This document shows positions 11,048 to 24,243 of a stretch of DNA of 64,000 nucleotides, in pieces (the stretch's first letter is position 1; each line of letters starts with the position of its first letter). The notes beneath the pieces were generated by a model. It saw nothing but the letters and a program-made list of their open reading frames with translations, was not told the origin of the DNA and did no database searches. Both the position numbers and the translations under genes were made by a program. The DNA lies in contig JAFEMH010001490.1 of NCBI GenBank assembly GCA_022495995.1, positions 62,001 to 126,000 of the forward strand, in the 5' to 3' direction. This DNA comes from Adenophora triphylla var. japonica. Its lineage: Eukaryota; Streptophyta; Magnoliopsida; Asterales; Campanulaceae.

Positions 11048-13313
11048 CGTGAGGACCCCGACCCGGAACCTACACGTGTCCCGAGTTGGAGCGTCCTCAA
11101 ACTAACCCAAATACGATAAACTTTTAAAACTTTAAATTAAACATCAACATTAACATCATTAACATGTCATTTCAAAATAACTCCACTCCTCTCCACCCTG
11201 GAGGAGGAGTTGACCAACTTTGAAAATACTTAAACGGTTTAGTTACAAAAGATATTGGTTTTAACGCAGAAGTGTAAAGTTTATAATTACAAACCCCCAA
11301 AAGGAATTATAACAAAATACTTTCTACGCCAACCTAACGTACCCCGACAATACCCCAAAAGCTCACTGCCAACTCCTTTCCGTCCTTACTTGGCCGGTCC
11401 TCCTGTCTCGGGATCTAAAAACATTAAAGGGAGAGGGGTGAGAATAAATCTCAGCAAGCTATTATGAATGCAGCAATATGCCAAATAAATGCAACATATA
11501 ACAAGTCGCACATAACACATTGGAAAAGCTGTAAACACCTTCCATTACCTTGGTTTACCTTTTCCCGTCTGAACAGTAGTCGTACAACATTGGGTATAAT
11601 AATACTCCAATTATACAAATGAGCCGCTTAAGCAATACTCACGTCTTATAAGACCCGTTTTCAGTGGAACCAAATAAGACGGTAGCAACTGCGTAAGGCT
11701 TTTTGGCTCACTACGGATGCTATACCCCATCCTGTGCCACAGGAGGGGACGGTCACGAATATAACATAATCCGATCACATTAGGTCACACTTCCATAATT
11801 GGCCGTATTATGTTATACCCCCAACGTCAGCTGACTCACACATATCAAGCACATAATAGATACTTGAATAAAATCCACAAAAGGGATAACAATATATCAA
11901 CATGGTAAAATATACTCATGTTCAACCAATATCATAGTGCAACATTTAATTAACACACTATGCATAATACAACAATGTATATGAACTCAATGTAAGCAAG
12001 GAAGTAGCATCAATCCATCCTACATGGTCATTATACAATAATACATAGCCTCTTTAAGGGTCTAAGTTGAATCTACCAAGTGGGGATCATAATTGTCTAG
12101 TTACCAAACTAGGTTAGCTAACGTTTTCCAAACAACATTTAAGGTACTTCTACTATTCCATTTTGATCACTTAGAATATCATTGTGAAGCCAAAGTATTC
12201 TACTTTAATCTAGGTTAAAGAGATTTCATTTTGGTTCGAGTTTGATTAGGTTTGAACAGCTCTAAAGTTGATATCTTGAAACCAGGACAGGGCACGACTC
12301 GTCCCCCAGGGCACGACTCGTGCCCAAGTGACCCCCACCGAATGCCGCGTCCCCTTCTGCTGGTCACGACTTCTCTTTATCCAAGGCACGACTCGTGACC
12401 CTCACATGGCACGACTCGTGCACGAGGTCACGACTCGTGCCCTCGGCCCGTAAAGGTAAAAACAAAGAAGAACAACAACAATGCTTCCAAATCCCAAAGT
12501 TCCAACCAAAAATCTTCTAAGTTATGAACCTAAAGGCATTTCCAACTTAGGTAACTTTAATCTACTCATTTAACTCCAAGGAACAATGTCTTAACCTAGA
12601 TCCTTATACTTCCATGAACCATAACATTTTCTAAATCTAAAAGAGTTTTCCCAAGCATCAAAGCACATAGAACATTCATAACAACATAAATATTCATGAA
12701 CATTCAAGGAAGGAAAAGGGTCATAATAACTCACCTTAGGCAAAACAAGAGGAAATGATGATTTCCTAGGCTTGATCAATTCCCTTGGATGAACTACTCA
12801 CAAAAGGACACTTGGATTTGAATTTGAGCAAAAAATGATCTTGGTAAGAGTTTGTGAAGTGGAAGCTTCCTCAAGCCTTTCCCATGGAGAATGAAGAGAA
12901 AAGGAAGAGGAAGAAGAATGAGGGAGGGGATATGGAGGGAGTATGGGGAAAAGGTGTGGGAGTATGGGTGTTGTTGACAATGAGGGGAATGGGAGTGATT
13001 TAGGGAGGTGTCCCCCCCCCCACTCTAACTATCATCCTAGGCTTTCACTCCAAATTATCATTTTCCTTTAATATTTCCAAAGCATTTAATTTAAAATCCT
13101 CCTACTCAATATTTATTCTACATATTAGGATCCTCCTTCCACATTTTACTCATGTTTCTATTATTACTTTTCTTTTTTAACATTAATTTATTTTCCTATC
13201 ATTCATCCTAACATATGAAATTAATTATATAAAAATAGACACATAATATTAACAATAATAATAAAACACACAATGTGATATTAAAATTAGTGCCTAGGTT
13301 TAGGGTCGTTACA
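11048..13313 (-). repeat. Tekay element 5' LTR
   Basis: A 2266-bp copy of the LTR at 4237-6494, with scattered substitutions and small indels (for example in the block around 11690 and a longer C run near 13010). It carries the same CACGACTCGTG cluster at about 12290-12450. Confidence 0.93.
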
Positions 13314-13640
13314 TGTGTTGTGCCAGTGAATGGGGCAGTATGAGTTATGCGCGCCAGCTGTTCGACAAAATTCCTCAACCAAATGTAGTCATTTGGAATA
13401 CAATGATTAAAGGGTATTCTCGAACTAAATCTCCTGAATTCGCGGCTTCTTCGTATGTAGAAATGTTAAACTGGATAATTATACGTTCCTTTTTTTGCTC
13501 AAGGGGTTTACGCCCGAGATTGCTTTAGAGTGTGGGGGTGGGATACATTGTCATGTCTGCAAGTTTGGGTTTGAGTATAATGAATCTGTCAAGAATAGCT
13601 TGATGCATATGTACTCCCTGTGTGGGCAGATTGATATTGC
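13314..13640 (+). pseudogene. PPR protein gene fragment, 3' part
   Basis: The frame resumes from the 5' part with ASEWGSMSYARQLFDKIPQP, a standard PPR helix pair, followed by NVVIWNTMIKGYSR. Near 13465 a small deletion shifts the frame. In the next frame the repeat continues through DNYTFLFLLKGFTPEIALEC, HCHVCKFGFEYNESV and LMHMYSLCGQIDIAV, then reaches a TAG at about 13647. So the fragment has roughly three PPR motifs, one frameshift and an early stop. PPR genes normally have 10 or more repeats, so this is a truncated copy, consistent with capture by the surrounding MULE. Confidence 0.85.
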
Positions 13641-14827
<1,187 letters not shown>

Positions 14828-15092
14828 GTTATTGTGAGGTAACTTTCTCAGTTATTGTGCATAAATGTGTGATAGATTTCACTGTTTTTAACTTTTTATG
14901 TCATTCTTTTATAGAACAACTGTGAAATCTATTTCACATTTGTTGGTTTTGATGTGAATAAGTGTGAAATATTTTTCATACTTCTAAAACTGTGAGGTCA
15001 GTTTCACAGTTGTTCTATGAAAGAATGACATAAAACAATGAAATTGACCTCACAGTTATGCACAATAATTGAGAAAGTGACCTCACAATCAT
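14828..15092. repeat. Long inverted repeat (potential hairpin) in Pack-MULE
   Basis: The left arm 14828-14929 and right arm 15002-15092 are inversely complementary. The best part (14895-14928 against 15002-15035) matches over about 33 bp with one mismatch. The outer parts match with more substitutions. The loop is about 72 bp. A transcript through it would fold into long dsRNA. Confidence 0.85.
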
Positions 15093-15720
15093 AACTGAGA
15101 AATTGACCTCACAGTTGTGCACAAACATTCATGAATAACACATAAATCACGGGTAAACCACACATAGTAAGTAGCAAAACAACTGTGAGGTCTATTTCAC
15201 AGTTGTTGATTGTGATGTGAATAAGTGTGAAATGTTTTTCACACTTCTAAAACTGTGAGTCGGTTTCACGAGTTATTTATAAATGTGAAATGGTTTGGTT
15301 GTTGACCTTTCTAAGCGAGAAGCTGTGAGGTCAATTTCACGGTTAATTTGCTACTTAGTATGTTTGGTTTACCCGTTATTTATCAGTTGTTGATTGTTTG
15401 TGTACAACTGTGAGGTAAATTTCTCAGTAGTTATGATTGTTTGTGCACAACAGTGAGGTCTATTTCACAGTTGTTGGTTGAGAAGTGAATAAATGTGAAA
15501 ACCATTATACATTTTTTACATCAAAACTGTGAAATAGACTTCTCAGTTTATAAATGTGAAAACCATTATACAGTTATTTACATCAAAATTGTGAAATAGA
15601 CTTCTCAGTTTATAAATGTGAAAACCATTTTACAGTTATTTACATCAAAACTGTGAAATAGACTTCTCAGTTTATAAATGTGAAAACCATTATACAGTTA
15701 TACTCATGTGTGAATAAATG
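15093..15720. repeat. Dispersed TGTGAGGTCAATTTCACAGT repeats and 62-bp tandem array
   Basis: Variants of TGTGAGGT...TTTCACAGTT occur many times in both orientations. From 15518 a 62-bp unit (starting ACATCAAAACTGTGAAATAG) repeats at 15518, 15580 and 15642. No coding potential was seen. Confidence 0.85.
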
Positions 15721-15959
15721 ATAAATGACTTTCTCAGATTTTTACAAGTGAAAAATAATTTTATTTTATTTATAAATTTTGAAATATATGATGAGTAAAC
15801 TTGTTTGATTCGTCTTGGCGATGCGATTAAAACAGTGGTTTCGGATTATTTTTTTGACTTTTAGATTTTGAGATATTGCATTTTAAAAATTTAAGAGAAA
15901 AAAAAGGAAGAGAGAGAAAAAATAGATAAGAAAAAACTAAATAAAAGAAGAGAGAGAGA

Positions 15960-16122
15960 GAAAAGTGTTGGGCACTCACGCATGGGAGAAGTGGGTGGGC
16001 GACTATATGGCAAAGGGGCATTTTGGTCCAACAAAAATATAGGGACTTATTGGCGAGTTTAAAAAATGTCTAATTTTATTGGTCATTTTCATTTATCTAA
16101 GGGGCTTATTGATCAAAGCCTC
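15960..16122. repeat. Right terminal region of the Pack-MULE-like element
   Basis: Its reverse complement aligns with the left terminus at 3734-3880. A GA-rich tract precedes it. Confidence 0.55.
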
Positions 16123-16366
16123 AAGATAAAATGAGTTCAAATAAATCCTATTGTTCAAATATTTAAATAATCAAATAAAATTATAATTATGGACGGAGAC
16201 TAATATTTTTCTATAGATTTCTCGTGCACAGTAAGGAAATGGAAATATATACTCTCTCCGAGGTCGGAGAGAGAAAGTGGGGTATGCAATACATATTTAA
16301 AAGCAAAATACATTTACCCTCTTAATTATACACCAAATCTCACTTTGCACCCTCGCACTAAATTGT

Positions 16367-17896
16367 GATTTTTTTTTTAAATATAGCTTTTTTAAAATTT
16401 ATATATCCAAATAACATTTTTAAAAACTTAAGTACTATAGTAGCACTTTTGGCTTGAAATCCGGAACTGGTAATTCCGGATTATGAATTCCGGAATTACC
16501 AATTCCGGAATTGGTTTTTTTTTTTGTTTTCCAAAAATGAATTTCCAAAAATAATATGTCCGTAAAAAGGGAGCGATCGCGTCCTTATATAGAGCGATCG
16601 CTCCAAGTGTACTCCGGCGTCACCAATTTCGGATTCTATTTTTTTTTTATTTTCCAAAGCTGATAAATTAGGAAAATAATATTTTCTGGAAAATAGGGAG
16701 CGACGCACGTTTATTGGGGGCGATCGCTCATAGTGTAATTCAGAATTGATAACTCCGGATTCTATTTTTTATTTTTTATTTTTAATACAAAATATAACTG
16801 AATTGAATTAAGTAATGTTTTTTTTTGAAAAATTCAAATTCGGAAATGCTAATTCCGGATTTGCTTTACAAAACCCATCTTCCCCGACAAATTTGTAAAG
16901 AAATATAGCATAGAAAAATTGCAACATGTTTGTCAAAGTAATTTTAACAAACACTTTATTTTAAATCTAACTTAAAAAAATTCTAACTAGGCAAAAATTA
17001 AATTACAATTGTTTAATTCATTGACAATCAAAAATTAAGTACATAAATCACAATAGTTTTAACAACAAATTATATAAAAATGCACAAATAAAAATTCTTA
17101 GAAAAATATATATAGCTAAAATTAACAACTCAAAACAAATTAAAAAAAGAAATATAACTAACCATTCTTAGGTACGAAACTAACACTTTCTCTCACAACT
17201 TTTTAAACTTCTTCTCTTCACCTTCTCCTTCTCCTTAATTCTTTCTTTCTCTATCTCTCACTGCACTTGCTCCTTCTTCTTCCCTGTGTTTCAAGTGGAA
17301 AGTAATTGAAAATTTGAATCCGGAGATGGTGTAACCGGATTCAAATTAAAGCAAATCCGGAATTTGCATTTCCGGATTTGAAGATACGCCACTAAGGAGC
17401 GATCGCTCCATATGGGGGGCGATCGCCCTCTCCTTTTTCCAGAATATTAATTTGCTTTTTTTACTTTTTTTTAAAAAAAAATAAAAAATAGAATCCGGAG
17501 TTATCAATTCCGGATTACACTATGAGCGATCGCCCCCAATAAACGTGCGATCGCTCCCTATTTTCCAGAAAATATTATTTTCCTAATTTATCAGCTTTGG
17601 AAAATAAAAAAAAAAATAGAATCCGGAATTGGTGACGTCGGAGTACACTTGGAGCGATCGCTCTATATAAGGACGCGATCGCTCCCTTTTTACGGACATA
17701 TTATTTTTGGAAATTCATTTTTGGAAAATAAAAAAAAAAAAAAAAAACCAATTCCGGAATTGGTAATTCCGGAATTCATAATCCGGAATTATCAGTTCCG
17801 GATTTCAAGCCAAAAGTGCTACTATGGTACTTAAGTTTTTAAAAATGTTATTTGGATATATAAATTTTAAAAAAGCTATATTTTTTAAAAAAAATC
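16367..17896. mobile_element. Non-autonomous MULE with GCGATCGC-rich TIRs
   Basis: It is flanked by the 9-bp duplication CTAAATTGT (16358-16366 and 17897-17905). The ends are GATTTTTTTTTTAAATATAGC and its inverse, followed by long terminal inverted repeats of several hundred bp. These contain TCCGGAATT words and paired GCGATCGC octamers. The 1.53-kb element has an AT-rich, pyrimidine-rich middle without a gene. The corresponding site in copy B (near 22530) is empty. Confidence 0.9.
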
Positions 17897-17905
17897 CTAA
17901 ATTGT

Positions 17906-18149
17906 CCCACGTTTATATCCAATGTTAAAAATTATTCCACTTTGTTTCTTGAATTCAAACGAACGTTAGAAATTTAATGAAATTAGTCATTTGCATGTCA
18001 CATGATGGTATTTTAGTCATTCTCATTTTAACTTTTATTTAAATTAATTTTATCACTCTTTTTACGTATGTCAATTAAAAAATTACTTTATCTATTGTTT
18101 TATTTTTTTCCTATTTAATTTGCTCACTTTTTCATATACAAGAAAGTAC

Positions 18150-18238
<89 letters not shown>

Positions 18239-18443
18239 TTTTTTACCTTATTAATAATTTATTATTTTACAAGATAATATTTTATTTTCTTAGTGGAGTT
18301 TTTTAAAAAACTATTTCCTTAGTATAGTAAAAAAATATAAATGACGTAATTACTCCGCCGCATGTGATATTCACATGCTCAATTTCATTAAATTTCTAAT
18401 GTTCATTAGAATATTGGAGGCAAAGTGGGATACTTTTAACATT
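17906..18443 (+). other. Copy A sequence between the two MULEs, with (AAT)n
   Basis: Non-coding. It contains a nearly pure AAT trinucleotide run at about 18148-18238. In copy B the same position holds the expanded repeat 22769-24932. Confidence 0.85.
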
Positions 18444-18814
18444 GGGTATCATTTGATTTTTTTTTTAAAATATAGCTTTTTTAAAATTAAATATCCAAAT
18501 AACATTTTTAAAAACTTAAGTACCATAGTAGCACTTTTGGCTTGAAATCCGGAACTGGTAATTCCGGATTATGAATTCCGGAATTACCAATTCCGGAATT
18601 GGTTTTTTTTCCAAAAATGAATTTCCAAAAATAATATGTTCGTAAAAAGGGAGCGATCGCGTCCTTATATAGAGCGATCGCTCCAAGTGTACTCCGGCGT
18701 CACCAATTCCGGATTCTATTTTTTTTTATTTTCCAAAGCTGATAAATTAGGAAAATAATATTTTCTGGAAAATGGGGAGCGATCGCACGTTTATTGGGGG
18801 CGATCGCTCATAGT

Positions 18815-19775
18815 GTAATGCGACAATTTGGGATGGTTCAAGGTGTGCCTGATGACTGCGACACCAGTTTGGACTTGCATCGGATTAGTCGGCAAGGTCG
18901 ATCAGGCGTTAACTGGATGCAAGAACATGGTCAGCACATAGCAAAGTGGAATGAACGGGAGTTTAATGTCGTTGATGGAGAGTTTGGTGAAGTGGATATG
19001 AGTTACCATCACCCCTATTTGACATGGTATAGGCGTATTACTCGATCGCTCATCCACAATTCGTCTAATGTGGAGGGACTAGGGTTCAGGCCACATTCAA
19101 CTGGTTATGAGGGTGTGGTAAGTTATATATTACATACAATGATTTTACAAAAAACAATACCATTTTTCCGTATTAATTAATTTTAGTTCATTGTTTTGAA
19201 CAGATTCAAAGTCTTCAAGGATGTACATATATAGCCGAATGCCACATCCTTGGAAGACTGGCGAATTACACTCAACAATGTGTCGGTAACACACGCGACA
19301 CATATTAGGAGCAAAGCAACGATCGCAAGCCCAAGCTCCCCTCCGACGGTTGATCATGCTGGCGAAGAGGAGCCACGGAGGGAGAATCGGGTTCGTAGGC
19401 GTGGCGGATTACAGCTGCGGGATGAGCCAGATGCGGGATCAATACGGTGATATGCATCGGTTTGAGTTCGATCGAGACGAGTTCATCCAGACGGGACCGG
19501 AGTAATTCTTTTACCGAATTGATGAATCGGTTTGGTTTCACGCAACCGCCTCGAGCTCCTTCCCTTCTTCTAGCAATTATACTCGGACGCTGGCCTGGGC
19601 ATTCGGGATTCCGGGATTTAGGCCTAGTTTCCATTTGCCTCGTGTGCAGTTTTCAGAAAGTCCCGATGGATCATCCTCATCCTCATCTCAACAATCTAGA
19701 TCAGGTGGTCGTCGTATGCCGAGGAGAGGGAGTAGGATTCACAATCCTCCTGATGAATTTACCCCGTCTAATTAA
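18815..19775 (+). pseudogene. Plant mobile domain (PMD, aminotransferase-like) gene fragment in MULE
   Basis: Starting abruptly at the TIR junction, the frame reads VMRQFGMVQGVPDDCDTS, then NWMQEHGQHIAKWNEREF and HPYLTWYRRITRSLIHNS. This is the C-terminal part of plant mobile domain proteins (the MAIN/MAIL family, linked to gene and TE silencing in Arabidopsis). An intron with GTAAGT donor at 19118 and acceptor AG at 19202-19203 separates a second exon (IQSLQGCTYIAECHILGRL). That exon then hits TAG at 19306-19308 and TGA shortly after. Remnants continue in shifted frames to a serine/arginine-rich end and TAA at 19773-19775. The 5' half of the domain is absent. Confidence 0.75.
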
Positions 19776-20931
19776 CCAGTTCCAAAACATCCTGCCCTAT
19801 GAACTTAGCATCCATATTTCGATGATTTTGGCTAATTTCAGTTGCCAAGCAAAAATGAGGACCCTTGTATTTGGTAATTTCCCAATACCCGGCATTCTTC
19901 AAACTCACATTCACATAAAAATTGCACGGAAAATCTTTCACCAAACACTCAATAGTCCACTTTCGGGTTGTGCTTCGTTTTACCTTGAAGCGCAGATTTT
20001 TCTTAATATGAAACAACTTCATTTTATCTTTGCACCTCGACTTCTTTGAAAACCGAATACCTTTGGCAATGTCATGATGTTCTACATTCCATTCAGCAAA
20101 GTCATATTGGTTATCATCATATATCTCCGATCCTTCTCCAATATCACGATAAAATTGATACCCGACTCTCTCATGCACATGATGTTGTGGTTCTTCGTAA
20201 GCAACCAAATGTAACGCCAAATCTTCTCCCTCATTCTCGCTAACATCAGTAGGACTACTGCAATCATCATATCCATCGTCAAGATCTTCATTTAGAAGCA
20301 ACCCAATATTTTCTTCATAATCTGAATCATTATCATCATCATTATACAATTTCTCACCCTCACCACCTCCCTCTTCCTCTCTCTCTTCCTCCCCCTCTTC
20401 CTCTTCCTCTTCCTCTTCCTCTCCCTCTTCCTCTTCCTCTTCCTCTTCCACATATGTTTGTGTACTTGTTCCAGCATCCCTCTGACTATAGCAGCTTAAA
20501 GAACCCATTTGGAAGGTATCCATGTCATTAACATACTCATTTTGTAATGGCTCCTCATAGGTTTCAAACTCCTCAACATTCACATTATCAACTAAATTTA
20601 TCTTAACATACAATTGTAAGCTACTCAACCCACCAAACTGAGCAGAAACATCAAACATGACTTCCATACCTATATCATTGTCGATTACAAATGGAATGTA
20701 GTTTGCAATCCCGGGAGCGACAAGATGAGGATATCTACATGTAACTTGCAACTGAACAATAGCTCGATCTACCCCAATTTTCTTAGCTAACTTTTTAATC
20801 AACTTCTTGTAACTCCACCGAGTTTTAGCCCTAAGTGCACATTTTGGTCCCCTTTCAAAATGTTCACCTTCAAACGGGTGTTCATCATTTCCTCCCCAAT
20901 AACACATGAAAATAAGTGGAACTCCAGCCAT
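19768..20931 (-). pseudogene. MURA-like MULE transposase, N-terminal part only
   Basis: A 387-codon open frame. Residues 1-110 begin MAGVPLIFMCYWGG, the ubiquitin-like or PB1-like start common in MULE transposases. Residues 165-200 are a Glu-rich tract encoded by a GAG/GAA run. Residues 270-360 (AEWNVEHHDIAKGIRFSKKS... and WTIECLVKDFPCNFYVNV) match the MuDR-type DNA-binding region (PF03108-like). It ends after FIGQDVLELVN, before the DDE catalytic domain and SWIM zinc finger. Full MURA proteins are usually 600-900 residues. The DNA-binding part could still be expressed. Confidence 0.85.
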
Positions 20932-21220
20932 ATTTATTCCTAAAAATTGAAAAAAAAATTATAAAAAATTTAATTTAACAATATCACTACATTCACAAAA
21001 AAATTTAAATAAATACTAAATTTAAATTTCGAACAAAAAATAAGAGGATTAAATGTACCTTCTTAATCACCTCTCTTCTCTTCTTCTTGAACTTCTTAAT
21101 CAACTTCTTGAGTTTTCAATTTTTTTGGAAAAAATCCACCTACTTTCTTCTTCTTCTTCCTTCTTTTCTCCTTCTTCTTCACTGGATTTTTATTATGCTA
21201 TATTTCTTTACAGATTTGTC
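20932..21220 (-). promoter_or_regulatory. Presumed 5' leader of the MULE transposase
   Basis: An AT-rich stretch followed (on the minus strand) by the CTT-rich inner edge of the right TIR. In Mutator elements the TIR supplies the promoter. No exact start site is visible. Confidence 0.35.
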
Positions 21221-22190
21221 GGGGAAGATGGGTTTTGTAAAGCAAATCCGGAATTAGCATTTCCAGATTTGAATTTTTCAAAAAAAAACATTACTTAATT
21301 CAATTCAGTTATATTTTGTATTAAAAAAAAATAGAATCCGGAGTTATCAATTTCGGATTACACTATGAGCGATCGCCCCCAATAAACGTGCGATCGCTCC
21401 CTATTTTCCAGAAAATATTATTTTCCTAATTTATCAGCTTTGGAAAATAATAAAAAAAAAAAGAATCCGGAATTGGTGACGCCGGAGTACACTTGGAGCG
21501 ATCGCTCTATATAAGGACGCGATCGCTCCCTTTTTACGGACATATTATTTTTGGAAATTCATTTTTGGAAAAAAAAAAAACCAATTTCGGAATTGGTAAT
21601 TTCGGAATTCATAATCCGGAATTATCAGTTCCGGATTTCAAGCCAAAAGTGCTACTATGGTACTTAAGTTTTTAAAAATGTTATTTTGATATATAAATTT
21701 TAAAAAAGCTATATTTTAAAAAAAAATCGGGTATCATAGTGATAGTGATGAGATGAATTTCGCGCAAGGACACGAAGTGGAATTCGATGTATAATTGAGG
21801 GGGTAAACGTATTTTGACCTCTATATATATAATGCTATAACACTTAAAACATGCATAATCATTAGAACAATTTATTAGGAGACTACAAGAATTTCTATAT
21901 ATATTTATCTCATTCATTTTAATTTAATTTTACTTGCACTATAAGTGATATTAGTAAATAAATATGAGTAAAAATAACAATCTCTCTAAAGTAGATTGTA
22001 AAAAAAGAAACTCATGGCTACGATACGTGGACAAGTTTTAGAAAAAATTGAAATTAAGTGTCACGTGACGCCACCTCAATATTTCTATCTTGAATCCATT
22101 TAATGCTATAACAATTAAAAGATACATAATTATTTGGACTTTATTAGAATACTACGTACAAGACTTTCAATATTTTATATTTTTCTCCAC

Positions 22191-22380
22191 TACAAGAAAA
22201 AAGACTTTTTGCAATGGCCAAAATGCAATCGCGTTTTGCCTAAAAGCCGTCGCGTAAAGATAACGCGAATGAGAAAGCAATTGCATAGGCCGTCGTGTAA
22301 AGCCTTGTCGCGGAAAGATAGGCGATAGAAAAGAAAGTCGTGTTAGGCACTTTCTTTTCGTGACTGCTCTTGCAGACACA
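22191..22380 (+). repeat. CACTA-like terminus fragment (copy A)
   Basis: It begins CACTACAAGAAAAAAGAC, the usual plant CACTA tip, and is followed by GTCGCG/GCGATAG-type subterminal words. No matching right tip was found. The paralogue at about 25575-25745 has a mutated tip (CCACAAGAAAAAAG). Confidence 0.5.
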
Positions 22381-22457
22381 TAAAGAGAGTTAAATTAATT
22401 TTATTTATTTATTCGTTTAAATTAGATATGCTATATATCACGTAGCGCCATAACAAT

Positions 22458-24192
22458 ATCTATTTAAAAGTATAATACATTTACCCCCTCAACTATACAC
22501 CAAATCTCACTTTGCACCCCCGCACTAAATTGTCCCACGTTTATAGTACCCAATGTTAAAAATTATTCCGCTTTCCTCTTTGAATTCAAACGAACATTAG
22601 AAATTTAATGAAATTAGTCATGTGCATGTCACATTATTGTATTTTAGTTAGTCTCATTTTAACTTTTATTTAATTTAATTTTATTGACGTATGTCAATTA
22701 AAAAATTACTTTATCTATTTTTTTATTTTTTCCTATTTAATTTGCTCACTTTTTCATATACAAGAAAGTAGTAGTAGTAGTAGTAGTAGCAGTAGTAGTA
22801 GTAGCAGTAGTAGTAGTAATGCTTGATAATGCTTGATAGTAAGCGATGGCAATGATACTTGATAGCGTCGCAGCCGATAGCTTGATGGCAATGATAGCGA
22901 TAGCAGCGGTAGCGATGGCAAGCGATACTTGATAATGTGATAGCACTGATACTTGATAGCGATAGCAGCGATGGCAGCGGCGGCGATAGCGGCGATAGCA
23001 GCGGCGATGCTTGGCAGCCGACGGCGATAGCAGCGATAATGCGCGATAGCTTGGCGTATTAGCGATCCCAGTAAGCGATAGCCGGCACTAATAGCTTGAT
23101 ACTTGTAATGCTTGACAGCGGCAGCGTAATGATAGCGATGCAGCGGTAATAGCACTTGGCCAGCGGTAAGTAAGCGTACTTGATAGTAATACTTGATAAT
23201 GCTTGATACGGCGATAGCGATAGCTTGATAGCGATAGCGATGGCAGCGATACTTGATAATGCAGCCCGATGATAATACTTGATAAATGCAGCGATACTTG
23301 ATAGTATGATACTTGATATTAATGCTTGATAGCGATACTTGATAGCGTGGCCAATGACCAGCCCACGATATGCGATACTTGATGCAGCGATAGCAGCGAT
23401 AGCAGCGATACTTGATAGCAGCTTGACGATAGCGATATGGCAGGCGATGGAAAGCGGCTTGGCGATGGAGGCTTGGCTGATAGCTTGAAGCGGATAAAGA
23501 GTAAGCTGGCAATAGTAATAGCGACGATGTAGTAATGTGGCGATAGTAATAGCGTGGTAGCAGTAGTAATGCTTGATAGCGAGCGATAATACTTGATAGC
23601 AGCGTGCAGCTGTGATAGTAATACTTGTGATAGTAATGTAATGGCCAGCGGTAGTAATGCGCAGCCAGCCAGCGATATAGCAGCGGCAGCAGCGATGCCG
23701 GCCAGCAGCGGCGGTAGATAATGCGAAGCAGCGATAATGCGAGGCTTGATAAGTAGCGGGAAAAGCGCGTGATAGCGAGGCGAATGATAGCGAGGAAGAA
23801 GGCCGTGGCGGTAGGAGTAGCAGCGGTAAAGAGTAGCTTGGTAGGAAAAGTAGCTTGACGGATAGTAATGTAGCCCGGTAGTTGATAATTTGTAATGATA
23901 GTAATGTAGCCGAAGCGGTAGTAATGCTTAATGATAGTAGTAGCGATAAATACTTGATAAGTAGCGATAGTATGCTTGATAATACTTGATAATGCGATAA
24001 TACTTGATAGCAGCCGATAGCAGCCAACGATGGCAGCGATAGCATGACGATAGCAGCGATACTTGATAGCGATAGCAGCCGATAGCGATAGCGGCGATAG
24101 CGATAGCGATACTTGGCAGCGATAGCGATGTTGGCACGATAGCTTAGGATAATGTGGATGGCGTAGTAAGTAGCTGCGAGTAGTAGTAGCAG

Positions 24193-24243
<51 letters not shown>

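Larger units (their letters stand above)
4237..13313 (-). mobile_element. Tekay/Del-type Ty3/gypsy chromovirus, complete structure
   Basis: The element is 9077 bp, flanked by TGTGT at 4232-4236 and 13314-13318. Transcription orientation is minus. It has two long terminal repeats of about 2.26 kb, a primer binding site, gag with zinc knuckle, protease, reverse transcriptase, RNase H, integrase and a C-terminal chromodomain-like motif that identifies a chromovirus of the Tekay/Del type. The LTRs differ at few positions by eye, suggesting a fairly recent insertion. The coding region is broken by several frameshifts, so this copy should be unable to move by itself. The insertion disrupts the PPR fragment. 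Confidence 0.93.
18455..21728. mobile_element. MULE with partial MURA transposase and PMD gene
   Basis: It is flanked by the 9-bp duplication GGGTATCAT (18444-18452 and 21729-21737; two extra T at the left tip). The TIRs are of the same family as 16367-17896. The left TIR (about 360 bp) is shorter than the right one (about 500 bp). Inside are a PMD gene fragment on the plus strand and the N-terminal half of a MURA-type transposase on the minus strand, meeting tail to tail at about 19770. The catalytic DDE domain is missing, so the copy is not autonomous. Copy B shows the empty site (near 25148). Confidence 0.9.
16295..22436 (+). repeat. Tandem duplication copy A (invaded by two MULEs)
   Basis: Outside the two MULEs the sequence matches 22458-25800 almost throughout. 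It includes an inner terminal-inverted segment (AAATACATTTACCC and CTCACTTTG blocks on the left, inverted CAAAGTGG...GGGTAAACGTATTTT on the right near 21775-21820). It also includes a downstream part with a CACTACAAGAAAAAAG start (22191), which looks like a CACTA-type terminus. Without MULEs the unit is about 1.3 kb. Confidence 0.85.

Noticed and set aside
20292..20477. Lys/Arg-rich frame
   Set aside because: A shadow of the Glu-rich tract in the MURA frame on the same strand.
16571..21530. GCGATCGC repeats as a sign of cyanobacterial contamination
   Set aside because: The octamers lie in TIRs of two elements with 9-bp duplications and MuDR-type coding sequence, within continuous plant DNA.
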